56,765 bases of DNA. Origin: CAYMRL01 sp964473205 (GTDB lineage Bacteria; Deinococcota; Deinococci; Deinococcales; Trueperaceae). A program made the position numbers and the translations under genes. Where the stretch lies: the NCBI GenBank assembly GCA_964473205.1, contig CAYYOK010000009.1, positions 1 through 56,765 of the forward strand, given 5' to 3'. Shown here piece by piece: positions 25,155 through 33,640 of this stretch; positions within the stretch are counted from its first letter, which is position 1; every line of letters begins with the position of its first letter. Below the pieces are notes generated by a model. The model was given only the letters and a program-made list of their open reading frames with translations. It made no database searches and was not told the origin of the DNA.

Positions 25155-27032
25155 GTGGACTTCCGCTTCAACACGGTGCTCAAGGAGCACTACGCCTTCC
25201 TCGTCGCGGACGCCGAAGGTCAGGTGACCTCGGGCGAGCACGGCCTGTACGATCGCGACACCCGCTTCCTCTCGCGCTACGCCTGGGGCTGGAGCCAGGA
25301 CGGCAGGGACCTGCAGACCCTGACGAGCGAGACGCCTCGGCTGGACCGCTACTACGCTCATCACGCCAGCATCGCAGGGCCCTCCCAGCGGCTGGCGGTG
25401 CGAAGGGCGCTGAGCTTCGGCGCTTCTGGCTTCGTCGACGAGTTGATCTTCGAGAACACCTCGGGCGAGGAGCAGCTGCTCGACCTGAAGCTCGGCGTCG
25501 GGGCGGACTTCAAGGACCTGTTCGAGGTGCGCGGCTGGCAGGGCCTGGTTCGGCTCGAGCCCGATGCCGAGGTCTCGCCCGCCGCCGTCACCTTCGGCCT
25601 GACCAGCAGCGACGGTCTGAGGCAGGGGGTGACGGTGTCGCTCGAGGGGCCGGACGCGTCGGTCTCTTGTGCCGAGACGGGCGAGGGAGCCGGTGCGGCC
25701 TGCGAGTTCGCCTGGAAGCTGACGCTCGCCGCCGGCGCCGTCGAGCGCCTGCGCGTGCGCGTGACCATCGACAACCCGCTCGCCGGCCCGCCCGGGCGCG
25801 CCGAGGACTACTCGACCTGGCGCGAGCGCTTCTCGTCCTTGCGGCCGCCCGGTGAGCTGCGCCGGGTGGTGGAGCGCGCGGTGGACGACCTGCGAGGCCT
25901 GCTGCTCTACCCTGCCGAGGGCCAGCTGCCGGCCGCCGGCATCCCCTGGTTCGTGGCGGCGTTCGGCCGCGACGCGCTGCTGACCGCCAACCTGCTGCTG
26001 CCCTACGCGCCCCAGGTGGCGGCCGGCACGCTGCGCTACCTCGGCCGTCATCAGGGCTCCAAGGACGACCCCCGCCGCGGCGAGCAGCCGGGCAAGATCA
26101 TGCACGAGCTGCGCTTCGGCGAGCTGACGCGAACCGGGCGTGCGCCGCACTCGCCGTACTTCGGGACGGTCGACGCCACGCCTCTCTACCTGATGCTCCT
26201 CGAGCAGCACCGGCTGACGACGGGCTCGCTGGAGCTGGTGCGCGAGCTGGCCCCCGTGTGGGAAGCAGGCCTCGAGTGGATGCTGGGGCCGGCCGACGTC
26301 GACGGTGACGGCTTCCTCGAGTACGTCCCCGACCGCGACGGCGGTCTGGCGGTGCAGGCGTGGAAGGACTCGCACGACTCGATGTGCCACGCCGACGGCA
26401 GCCTGGCCGAGGGCGCGGTGGCCGTCGCGGAGGTGCAGGGGTACGCCTACGCCGCGATGCGCGCCGCGGCGATCTGGTGCTCGCTGCTCGGCGACGTGCC
26501 GCGCGCCGCCGAGCTCGAGGCGCGCGCCGAGGCCCTGGCGCATAGGTTCCACGAGGTCTTCTGGCTCGAGCGCCTCGGCACCTACGCGATGGCGCTCGAC
26601 GGCGACAAGCGCCCGCTGGAGGTGCTCAGCTCCAACGCCGGCCAGCTCCTGTGGACCGGCATCGTGCCGCCTGGCGCGACCGAGCGCCTGGTGCGGACGC
26701 TCGAAGGCGACGAGCTGTGGAGCGGTTGGGGCATACGGACGCTCGGCAGCGCCGAGGTGCGCTACAACCCCGTCTCGTACCACAACGGCTCGGTGTGGCC
26801 GCACGACTCGGCGCTGATCGCCGCCGGCATGGCCAGGTACGGCTACAAGGCGGCGGCGCGGCGCGTGGCCCGCGCGCTGCTCGACCTGGCCGCGGCGCAG
26901 ACCGACCTGCGGCTGCCCGAGCTCGTCGCCGGCTACCCGCGCGACGAGCGCCCCCCCGTCCCCTACCCGGTAGCCTGCCGTCCGCAGGCTTGGGACGCCG
27001 CCGCCGTCATCCACCTGCTTCGTTACCTGTGA
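25155..27032 (+). CDS. Glycogen debranching enzyme / amylo-alpha-1,6-glucosidase family protein
   Basis: The 625-residue protein has the N-terminal debranching domain (EHYAFLVADAEGQVTSGEHGLYDRDTRFLS and on to about residue 230). An (alpha/alpha)6 catalytic region follows, with GIPWFVAAFGRDALLT, the RTGRAPHSPYFGTVDATPL loop, QAWKDSHDSM and NPVSYHNGSVWPHDSA. It should hydrolyse alpha-1,6 branch linkages of imported or stored alpha-glucans. It has no signal peptide, so it is cytoplasmic. The GTG start is 11 nt after the permease stop in the same operon, which points to uptake of branched malto-oligosaccharides. Confidence 0.9.
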   Translation: MDFRFNTVLKEHYAFLVADAEGQVTSGEHGLYDRDTRFLSRYAWGWSQDGRDLQTLTSETPRLDRYYAHHASIAGPSQRLAVRRALSFGASGFVDELIFENTSGEEQLLDLKLGVGADFKDLFEVRGWQGLVRLEPDAEVSPAAVTFGLTSSDGLRQGVTVSLEGPDASVSCAETGEGAGAACEFAWKLTLAAGAVERLRVRVTIDNPLAGPPGRAEDYSTWRERFSSLRPPGELRRVVERAVDDLRGLLLYPAEGQLPAAGIPWFVAAFGRDALLTANLLLPYAPQVAAGTLRYLGRHQGSKDDPRRGEQPGKIMHELRFGELTRTGRAPHSPYFGTVDATPLYLMLLEQHRLTTGSLELVRELAPVWEAGLEWMLGPADVDGDGFLEYVPDRDGGLAVQAWKDSHDSMCHADGSLAEGAVAVAEVQGYAYAAMRAAAIWCSLLGDVPRAAELEARAEALAHRFHEVFWLERLGTYAMALDGDKRPLEVLSSNAGQLLWTGIVPPGATERLVRTLEGDELWSGWGIRTLGSAEVRYNPVSYHNGSVWPHDSALIAAGMARYGYKAAARRVARALLDLAAAQTDLRLPELVAGYPRDERPPVPYPVACRPQAWDAAAVIHLLRYL

Positions 27033-27139
27033 CCCTAGCTGATAGACTCCCAGCCAGTCGCGTGGCGACGGTGCCCCTCTTCGGGCCCCGGTAAGGGTCG
27101 GGCGCTGACGCACGCGGCATCGCAGGTGTGCTTGGTCGG

Positions 27140-27214
27140 GGGCGGTTAGCTCAGCGGAAGAGCGTTCGCTTTACACGCGAAGGGTCGGGGGTTCGAATCC
27201 CTCACCGCCCACCA
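27140..27214 (+). tRNA. tRNA-Val (anticodon UAC)
   Basis: Acceptor GGGCGGT pairs with ACCGCCC, D-stem GCTC/GAGC, anticodon stem TTCGC/GCGAA with loop TTTACAC (anticodon TAC), T-arm GGGGG-TTCGAAT-CCCTC and encoded CCA. The base composition drops sharply directly after it, which makes it a likely integration landmark. I found no second copy of its 3' end at the other side of the accessory region. Confidence 0.96.
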
Positions 27215-28132
27215 ATGTTATGAGTTGGGACATATGCGTCACCTGCGTCGCGTCGTAAATGACATTTCCGCACGCAATTGAACGCAACTCGGTCAACGGC
27301 ACGATGAGTAGCCTCTGCCCTGACAACTACAAGGCCGAACACAGAGTGGTAGACAGCCATGCCTCTTGCCTAGAACTCTGCTTTCACCGCTGGACCAGCG
27401 ATAATTCTGAGATCTAGCGAGCGGTATCCGCCAACATTCCGAAGATGATCGTGATGACGAGCTTGACCAGCCGCGGCATCCATCGCCGTGACGGTACCTG
27501 CGACTACCGCTGCGATAGTCAAGCTGCGAGGTTCACTCCACGAGTAGCTTCCAGCCTAATGGCCGTTCGGTCTCTGCACCGGTCTCGTTACTGACGTTGG
27601 TTGGGTATTGGGAATCGGCACAACGATACACCAGATCGTCCTGGGGGAAGGCGGCGATGGCCGCGACCACAGCAAAGACAATGTTGAGGTTGCTCATCGC
27701 CGTGTTTCCTCGGTCGCATCGGCCAAGGTGGCCACATCGTGGTCGGAGTCGTACAATGCTCATCTCGGACTACTTTGTGGGCACTCACCACCGAACTGCG
27801 CCTAGCCGAAGCTAGTCGCCACCAGACCCTTCTTCCGCGGCTGGTTGTCAACCATGACTCCTAAGATGCCGTTGACATCGCCGTCGTTCAACGCCGGGAC
27901 GAGTGGGTTCGCCAAATCGAAACCATCGCGGCTTACAGCAGCCGCTACCATGTCACGTGCGACAACATGTTCGGCCCGAGACCTGGCAGCTAAGCCAAAC
28001 GCATAAGGTGCCGTCCTGGCGAGAAATGCCTTACGCGAAGCAATCTAGTAAGGCGATCCTTCTTCCCGCACAAGGAGCCCGGCGACAAACCCTCTTACAC
28101 AAGAGCCGCTTGGTCGATCACCAAAATGAATG
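27215..28132. other. Gene-poor lower-GC region after tRNA-Val
   Basis: About 900 nt without a convincing gene. On the minus strand, codons from 28044 down to a TAG at 27802 are open for 80 codons and read like protein (for instance VVARDMVAAAVSRDGFDLAN). They lack a start codon with a ribosome site, so this looks like a gene relic. A 76-codon frame at 27763-27533 has no family features. Composition resembles the following methylase module. Confidence 0.4.
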
Positions 28133-29065
28133 CTATGCCAGCATTGCGTGCCGCACAGCATCTTCCAGCAAGTCGTCTAGATCGTCACAGATGGCCCACT
28201 CGGCAAGCCAAGCGCCATCAAGGAGTACTATGACCTCCTCCCTGGTCGCCATCTTTAGAACCTGCTGCTCAGCGTCGGCGGTGAATCCGCTTCGTCCAAA
28301 CAGAAGGCCTATTCGTGCCGATCCGCCTCTAGTCTGCAACTTGACGAAGAAGGCTGAGACCGTCTGTTGATCGACCTTATCCTGCCAATTCTTAGCTTCT
28401 ACGAGAATAAAAGGCGCACCGCTCTTGTGCCAACACCTATGAGAATGATTGTCGATCTGGAGTACCATGTCAAGTTCATCCGTTTTAGCTCTATAGTTAG
28501 TCTCTCTCACACGCAGGTCCGCAACTCGATTCAAGAGAAACGACAAGAGAGACTCGAGGCGTCGGCCCTTCTCGTGGCTACTGCCTGAGGTTAGTCGGTT
28601 TAAAGCCAACTGCATCAAGTATCTACGTAGATCATCTGGAACCGCGACGTTCTCCTCATAAAGCGTGCGGAGCCAATCGCGCTGATTTCCAGGTTGACCG
28701 TTATCCGCCAACAGAATAATGTCGGCGTCTAGCTCGCCCATAAAACGCACAGCCTCAGGTCTATAGAGGGTCTGAAGCGTCACGACTAAGACAACTCGCT
28801 TACCGGCTTCCTTAGCCGCTGAAAGGCGTGTGCGAATGTACAGCCGAAGCTCCTCGGCAAGGTGAACATGTCCTACAGCCTCTCCGTCGCCTGATAAAAG
28901 AGATGGTGTCCAACGAAGACCGTCGGCCAAATCAAGAACGGTTCCCTTCGACCAGCCGCCCGACTTTAAGAGGAGATCGACGATACGGTCTGCAGTAGGA
29001 CTACCAGCCTTGACCACGGTCTCGCCAAGCTCAATGCCTTCAAGCTCGTCGGCGCCCAAGCTCAA
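28133..29065 (-). CDS. PD-(D/E)XK nuclease-like protein (Mrr-type restriction endonuclease fold)
   Basis: In the C-terminal half of this 310-residue protein a nuclease core can be read: KGRRLESLLSFLL (Glu about 171), TDELDMVLQI (Asp about 199) and PFILVEAKNWQ (Glu-Ala-Lys, 223-225). That is the E...D...ExK arrangement of PD-(D/E)XK enzymes such as Mrr. The N-terminal 150 residues contain an alpha/beta region (VVLVVTLQTLYR, ADIILLADNG) that I do not recognise. It is the last gene after a ParB-like and a methylase gene with a 31-nt gap, so it is the candidate restriction component. Confidence 0.7.
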   Translation of the reverse strand: MSLGADELEGIELGETVVKAGSPTADRIVDLLLKSGGWSKGTVLDLADGLRWTPSLLSGDGEAVGHVHLAEELRLYIRTRLSAAKEAGKRVVLVVTLQTLYRPEAVRFMGELDADIILLADNGQPGNQRDWLRTLYEENVAVPDDLRRYLMQLALNRLTSGSSHEKGRRLESLLSFLLNRVADLRVRETNYRAKTDELDMVLQIDNHSHRCWHKSGAPFILVEAKNWQDKVDQQTVSAFFVKLQTRGGSARIGLLFGRSGFTADAEQQVLKMATREEVIVLLDGAWLAEWAICDDLDDLLEDAVRHAMLA

Positions 29066-29096
29066 GGATGCATCCTCTCCTTCTTCACCAAGATGG

Positions 29097-30065
29097 TCAT
29101 TCGTTCTCCGAAAGGACCTCGGTTAGCCGCTCAACGAGCGCCTTGCCGATTCTTTGAACTGCTTCTTTGTCACCCTCACCGCGCACGCGCATGAAGAGCC
29201 TCTCAAAGCTCCGCAGCATGTTCTCAGTCGAACGTTGAAGTTTGTCGACCTCCACCATGATCTGCACGGTGTCTTCATAAGCCATATCAATAGAGAGGTC
29301 GGGGTCTTCGATGAGCTGTCGGATAGTGTCATCGAGAACGGAGCTTCCGTCACCCTCTTCCGCGTCCTTGGCTGCGAAGTTGACGATCGGACGAACATCT
29401 CGCAGCGACACAGTATCAGTGATAATGCCACTAAGTCGCTTCCCGACGAAGGCTTCTCTCACGGCATCTTCACCATAATCGGCAAACAACGAAGGTCTTC
29501 GTGATGCTAACGGCTGAATGACATTCTGATGCAATTCCCAAAACCAGTTCAGTGGTATCGTACCCTCGTTGATGTACGACTGGTATTCGTCCGGCAGCTT
29601 CAGAGCATGCCGGAGCCGGACGATCCTTTCGCGCGACATGCCGGTCAACTCAGCGAGGTCTTTATCAGTCGTACTACGCTCGGCACTATCGAGCTCGTCG
29701 ATGAGCTTCTTCAGGGCCCAAGCAGTCGGCATATCACGCCAAGGCTCACGCACCAGATGTATGTTAAACATCTGAAGAAGGTTCTCTAGATCGGTTCGCT
29801 CGGTGGTTATGACTGCAGGTACTGTGGTGAGCCCTAATGTGAGCGCGCATTTGTATCGACGCTCACCGTCAATGAGAACATACCTATCGCCTCTAGGAAA
29901 CACCACTACGGGAACAAGGATTCCCTCGGACGCTATCGATTCGGCAAGCCTATCGAGCTCCTCAGGAGGGAATATCAGGCGCGGATTGTTCGGATTTGCA
30001 TCGATCTGTTCGACCGACAGATCCTTCAGCTCATGTAGCGGTTCAGAGGAGCTAGATGCAGACAT
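29097..30065 (-). CDS. ParB/Sulfiredoxin-domain (ParB N-terminal-like) protein
   Basis: The 322-residue protein begins with a ParB N-terminal domain: IDANPNNPRL (about 21-30), ESIASEGILVPVVVFP and VLIDGERRYKCA (64-74). A helix-turn-helix-like stretch (KDLAELTGMSRERIVRLRHAL) and a long acidic helical C-terminus follow. Chromosomal ParB pairs with ParA, but no parA gene is near. Instead it overlaps the methylase gene by 14 nt and precedes a nuclease-like gene, so it is more likely the DNA- or nucleotide-binding middle part of a modification/defence module. Confidence 0.82.
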   Translation of the reverse strand: MSASSSSEPLHELKDLSVEQIDANPNNPRLIFPPEELDRLAESIASEGILVPVVVFPRGDRYVLIDGERRYKCALTLGLTTVPAVITTERTDLENLLQMFNIHLVREPWRDMPTAWALKKLIDELDSAERSTTDKDLAELTGMSRERIVRLRHALKLPDEYQSYINEGTIPLNWFWELHQNVIQPLASRRPSLFADYGEDAVREAFVGKRLSGIITDTVSLRDVRPIVNFAAKDAEEGDGSSVLDDTIRQLIEDPDLSIDMAYEDTVQIMVEVDKLQRSTENMLRSFERLFMRVRGEGDKEAVQRIGKALVERLTEVLSENE

Positions 30066-31245
30066 ACAGGTTCTCCGTCTTTGTTTGTGACCGCTGACCC
30101 TTTGAAGCGCCCATAGTCGAGTGCTCCATTTGAAAGGAATGAGTCTTGACCGTCTTAAAGTGGTCTCTCGCCACGTCGATAACTTCGTGCCCAGCTCTTA
30201 CCAGAAGTCCGTCGGATGGGTAGCTTAGGATCAACGGACGTTGTGACTGCGAGACAAAAGAGAATAGGTGATCGAACGCCTCGCGAACTTGAGTCACTAA
30301 CGAGAACGGTGTAGTGAATCGACCAGGACGGTATCTTCCGACTCCGGAGGACTCTGGGAAGTCGTATAAGAATAGTGTCTCGTATAGGTGGTAGTAGCGT
30401 GAATACTGATCTCTTGTGTAAGGGGGGTCAGCATAATAGACACCGACATCCGTCAGCGATCCTGATGCTAGGAGTTCTAGGGAGTCACCACTGTGAACCT
30501 CATTGTTTGCCCGCCACTTGCTGGACCCAAGTGGTCGGATTGATGCGAGAGCATCGGCGAAGGCCCGCCAAACGTCTCTTCTCCATGTGGAGCGAATTCG
30601 CTGGAAAGCCGGTTCACGGCCAGGTTTTAGGTATTGGGCGCTATGGCCAGGGGCGTTTAGTACATAGTCGATAGTCTCAAGCCACGCTGCGAGCAGCCAA
30701 TCTCTATCTTCGCTCTCGGAGCGGTCAATAGCGTAACGCAATGCATCGATGTCAATAGCTTGAGATGTCGAGAGGTAACTTGCAGAGAAGTACAGTGTGG
30801 CTAACTTGTATCGTGCCGGACCCGTCAGCTTGCTGGCATGTCGGGCATCGCTCTTCCAGGTTTCTGAAACGCCTACGTGGGGAGCAGTAGACATGAATTC
30901 CAGTAGTGCCCTTTGGCCAGCTGATATTGCTTGCCGTTCTTGAGAGAGGCGATCATTGAACTCGTCGCGCAAGTAGGCTTGCTGACGCCGGAAACGACGC
31001 TCAACGCCGTTAAGTGCTTCGCGTGGTCTCGTGGTGCGCTCAGCAGTGAGCCGTGCCGAAAGGAGCGGCCGAAGGAATCGATGGGCGTCATTGGTAATGA
31101 CAGACCGAGAGTTTGATAGCTGAGATGCGACGCTGCCCGTTCCGCTAAACAGATCGACAAACCGACCGGGCCGTGGCATAGCGTGCGCTAGTCGCCGTAC
31201 TTGCGGTGCGATGTGGCGCTTAGTTCCCATGTATCGAATGGCCAC
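30052..31245 (-). CDS. D12-class N6-adenine DNA methyltransferase
   Basis: The 397-residue enzyme shows the AdoMet-binding motif VDLFSGTGSVA (about 30-40) close to the N-terminus and the catalytic YYADPPYTRDQYSRYY (DPPY at about 273-276), the alpha-type order of Dam/DpnM-like enzymes. I chose the GTG giving VAIRYMGTKRHIAPQV, the standard beginning of this family, with GAAGGGG 5 nt upstream. The open frame reaches 18 codons further, without a ribosome site. It overlaps the ParB-like gene by 14 nt. It probably marks host DNA against the nuclease-like protein encoded two genes downstream. Confidence 0.88.
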   Translation of the reverse strand: MAIRYMGTKRHIAPQVRRLAHAMPRPGRFVDLFSGTGSVASQLSNSRSVITNDAHRFLRPLLSARLTAERTTRPREALNGVERRFRRQQAYLRDEFNDRLSQERQAISAGQRALLEFMSTAPHVGVSETWKSDARHASKLTGPARYKLATLYFSASYLSTSQAIDIDALRYAIDRSESEDRDWLLAAWLETIDYVLNAPGHSAQYLKPGREPAFQRIRSTWRRDVWRAFADALASIRPLGSSKWRANNEVHSGDSLELLASGSLTDVGVYYADPPYTRDQYSRYYHLYETLFLYDFPESSGVGRYRPGRFTTPFSLVTQVREAFDHLFSFVSQSQRPLILSYPSDGLLVRAGHEVIDVARDHFKTVKTHSFQMEHSTMGASKGQRSQTKTENLYVCI

Positions 31246-31797
31246 AGGCACCCCTTCTGGCCGGATCAAGAGTCCGGTCTTTGCTAGGTACGGCGTCATT
31301 GTTGCATGTCTATGGATCGACGGCGGGCTCGCGAGAGCCGCTGGGACACATCAAGCTGTCTTGGAGAGATTGCCGAGTCACCGGCCAGGAACACCCGCTA
31401 GGCAGCTGTCTTGGCGAGCAGGTACAAGCTCTCCCAAACCGGCGGCGTTTGACTAGAGACCTAGAGCAGCCTTCGCAGGTTGCTCGCCATCAAGCACGCT
31501 TGCGCAGCACGAAGCTGTAGCGTAGAGCATGCTCTTGGACTGCCGCTTAACAGACCCTGTGCTACTCCGACAGCTCACAGATTGGAACGGCGTACTCCTA
31601 CTCAGCGACCAAGCTCGCGGCCCGATCGTCGGTCGGGAGTGCTTGATGACCTCGTAGCTCGTGCAGGTTCCCCGAAGAGCCAAGAACTCCCGAGTACGCC
31701 GCTGACGAGCCATTGGACGCCTCAGCTACCAACCCAGGTAGCAGCTTCACCTCTCGCCTACGGTTTCAGAGCCTGGTACTCTGGCCCACCATTCGTG
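31246..31797. other. Intergenic region between methylase module and DUF1697 relic
   Basis: About 550 nt upstream of the methylase gene. Open frames here are short and show no family features. A short direct repeat AGCTGTCTTGG occurs twice within about 50 nt near 31350-31410. I see no clear promoter. Any promoter for the methylase operon must lie in this stretch. Confidence 0.4.
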
Positions 31798-32238
31798 ATG
31801 AGAGGATATACTCACACAATCATGCTACTACGCGGCATCAACGCCCGCGACCTGCGTCTCGCCGCGTTCACGCTACCATCAGCGACCGGCTGCACCGAGG
31901 TCGTCATCTATTCACAGTAAGGAAACGCGTTGGTGACCCGCCATCTCCCCAACCGAACGGCCTTACGACCACCTTGAGCGAGGCACGGCGTACCGATGTC
32001 TCTGAGGACCAGAGCCGAACTGGCCACTGTCGAGGACGTCCAATCCGTACCCCGATTCGGAGGGCAACGACCTGCGCACTTCGTCTTCTTCGCAGACAAG
32101 CCGCCTGCCGGGATCCTAAACGTTCTTGACCTCCAGTCGCTCTTGCCGGAGGCGTGCACCCTGATCGGAAGTGAGCTATACATTTACTTGCCAAACGGCC
32201 TGGGCCGGGCGATCCTGCCGACGACTGAAGACGGCTAG
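31798..32238 (+). pseudogene. DUF1697 family gene, inactivated by two in-frame stops
   Basis: One reading frame gives the complete DUF1697 outline in order. The N-terminus is YTHTIMLLRGIN. Next comes CTEVVIYSQ, a TAA stop (31918-31920) and GNALV, corresponding to the family's TYIQSGNVV. A TGA stop (31975-31977) follows, then RTRAELATVEDV, HFVFFADKPPAG and GSELYIYLPNGLGRA. No frameshift is needed; the stops alone break it. DUF1697 proteins are small, uncharacterised bacterial proteins of about 170-180 residues. The relic sits at the right edge of the accessory region after tRNA-Val. Confidence 0.75.
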
Positions 32239-32292
32239 ACGAAGGATCACCTCATCGTGCTTCGGCAGCCGTCGCAACTCGAACACCGTCAT

Positions 32293-32309
32293 CAAGCTCG
32301 TTGAGCTTG
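32293..32309 (-). terminator. Short perfect hairpin downstream of merR-family gene
   Basis: CAAGCTC-GTT-GAGCTTG is a perfect 7-bp stem with a 3-nt loop. It lies about 75 nt past the stop of the merR-family gene and after the DUF1697 relic, so it could stop transcripts from either side. No strong T-run is present on either strand. Confidence 0.4.
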
Positions 32310-32383
32310 TTGGTGGATGATCTCGGACGCTAAGTCGTTTCCAAACCCGGCGCCCAAACACCCCCCCGCTGACACGTTCAATC

Positions 32384-33019
32384 TCAGGCTCCCTCCTCTC
32401 GCCCTTCGAACTTCTCCGAGCTCGCGTGCTCGAGGGCGAGCCTCCTGATCGCGGCGACAGCGACCTCGTAGGCGATCGTCCCCACGACGGTCGCCTCCAT
32501 CTGCAGGACGCGGTCGTGGTCGGGCACGTGGGAGAGCTCCTCGCTGGCGGCGGCGAGGATCGCCGGCATCTGAGCGTCGAAAGCGTGAACGTCCACGGCC
32601 AGACCGCCACACCGCATGGCGACGAGGCAGTCGGCGAGCATCCCGCGCGCCTGAGCATCTCGCCGCACCCGCAGGGCATGGCGCGAGGCGAAATCCTCGA
32701 CGTCGGCCAAGGCGCGCGCGTACTCGGCGGACTCGCGGTCGCGGCGCGGCACCATCGCGTCCTGCGCTATCCCGAACGCCTCGTGGATCGGCAGGGTCTC
32801 GTCGTCGACGGCTGCGAGCACGCGCTTGATGTCGGTCAGCTGCAGGTTGCCGAGCTCGAGCAGAGCGCGGATGAGCCGCACCCTGCGAACGTGGCTGTCG
32901 TCGTAATCGGCCTGGTTGACCGCCCGCGCCGCGCCCGGATGCAGCAGGCCCTCGCGCAGGTAGTACTTGAGGGTCGACACGCTGACCCCGCTCGCGTCGC
33001 TGAGCTCGGCTATGCGCAT
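32384..33019 (-). CDS. MerR family transcriptional regulator
   Basis: The 211-residue protein starts MRIAELSDASGVSVSTLKYYLREGLL, the MerR winged-helix head, with YDDSHVRRVRLIRALLELGNLQLTDIKRVL completing the DNA-binding domain and dimerisation start (to about residue 85). The rest is helical and lacks the cysteine patterns of metal sensors, so the ligand is unknown. I chose the ATG after GGAGACGGG; the frame extends 15 codons further without support. It is divergent from the DUF4188 gene and shares its control region, which is likely its target. Confidence 0.88.
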   Translation of the reverse strand: MRIAELSDASGVSVSTLKYYLREGLLHPGAARAVNQADYDDSHVRRVRLIRALLELGNLQLTDIKRVLAAVDDETLPIHEAFGIAQDAMVPRRDRESAEYARALADVEDFASRHALRVRRDAQARGMLADCLVAMRCGGLAVDVHAFDAQMPAILAAASEELSHVPDHDRVLQMEATVVGTIAYEVAVAAIRRLALEHASSEKFEGREEGA

Positions 33020-33037
33020 CCCGTCTCCGTTCCGGGG

Positions 33038-33094
33038 TTGACTTCCATGCGTAGATAGTGGCACTATCCATAATAGAGAGTCAAGCTATCCATT
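33038..33094 (+). promoter_or_regulatory. Divergent merR / DUF4188 control region
   Basis: A perfect dyad GATAGTG-G-CACTATC lies at 33054-33068, about 20 nt after a TTGACT (33038-33043) on the plus strand. The octamer CTATCCAT occurs twice downstream (33064-33071 and again about 33086-33093). MerR proteins bind dyads in over-long spacers between -35 and -10, and this dyad is in about the right place. The exact -10 for the plus gene is unclear. Confidence 0.5.
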
Positions 33095-33106
33095 GCAGGA
33101 GGGGTC

Positions 33107-33583
33107 ATGAAGGTAATGCCCGGCAGGTACACCGCCGTCCTCGACGGGGACTTCGTCGTCTTCGTGATCGGCATGCGCGTCAACAAGCTGTGGAAGGTCC
33201 ACACGTGGCTCCCCGTCGCGATGGCGATGGGGCCGATGCTGCGAGAGCTCTTAACGCATCCCGAGAAGGGGCTGCTCGGCCTGCAGTTCGGCTGGTCGGG
33301 CCGGACCATCACCCTCATCCAGTACTGGCGCAGCTTCGAGCACCTCGAGAGGTTCGCCAGGAGCGCAGACGACCCGCATCTCGCCGCCTGGCGACGGTTC
33401 AACCAGCGCGTGAGCACCAACGGCGACGTCGGCATCTTCCACGAGACCTACAAGGTCGAGGCCGGCGCCTACGAGGCCATCTACAACAACATGCCGGTCA
33501 TCGGGTTGGCGGCGGCGGGCGAGCATCTGCCGGTCGCGCGTCGCGGCGAGACGGCGCGGCAGCGGCTTCAGACCCCGGGTTGA
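33107..33583 (+). CDS. DUF4188 family protein
   Basis: The 158-residue protein matches the DUF4188 pattern: MPGRYTAVLDGDFVVFVIGMRVNKLWKVHTW at the start, LIQYWRSFEHLERFAR in the middle and HETYKVEAGAYEAIYNNMPVIGL near the end. The family is related in fold to heme-dependent monooxygenase/dehydratase-like ferredoxin-fold proteins, but its function is not established. AGGAGG lies 6 nt before the ATG. It is divergent from a MerR gene, which presumably switches it on in response to a small molecule. Confidence 0.8.
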   Translation: MKVMPGRYTAVLDGDFVVFVIGMRVNKLWKVHTWLPVAMAMGPMLRELLTHPEKGLLGLQFGWSGRTITLIQYWRSFEHLERFARSADDPHLAAWRRFNQRVSTNGDVGIFHETYKVEAGAYEAIYNNMPVIGLAAAGEHLPVARRGETARQRLQTPG

Positions 33584-33640
33584 CCACGGTCTGACGAGGA
33601 GCCTCTGAGCAGGCGGCCGAGGCGCTAACCTGTGCGGGAC

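Noticed and set aside
25122..27113. 663-codon minus-strand open frame
   Set aside because: Antisense shadow of the debranching enzyme, with biased composition and no motif.
27533..27763. 76-codon minus-strand frame with a hydrophobic middle
   Set aside because: No ribosome site and no recognisable family; composition is like non-coding surroundings.
31908..32194. Minus-strand frames opposite the DUF1697 relic
   Set aside because: The plus strand carries the recognisable family order; these are shadows.
27140..32238. Direct repeat of the tRNA-Val 3' end as an attachment site
   Set aside because: I looked for a second copy of the T-arm and acceptor sequence up to the DUF1697 relic and did not see one; no integrase gene is present either.
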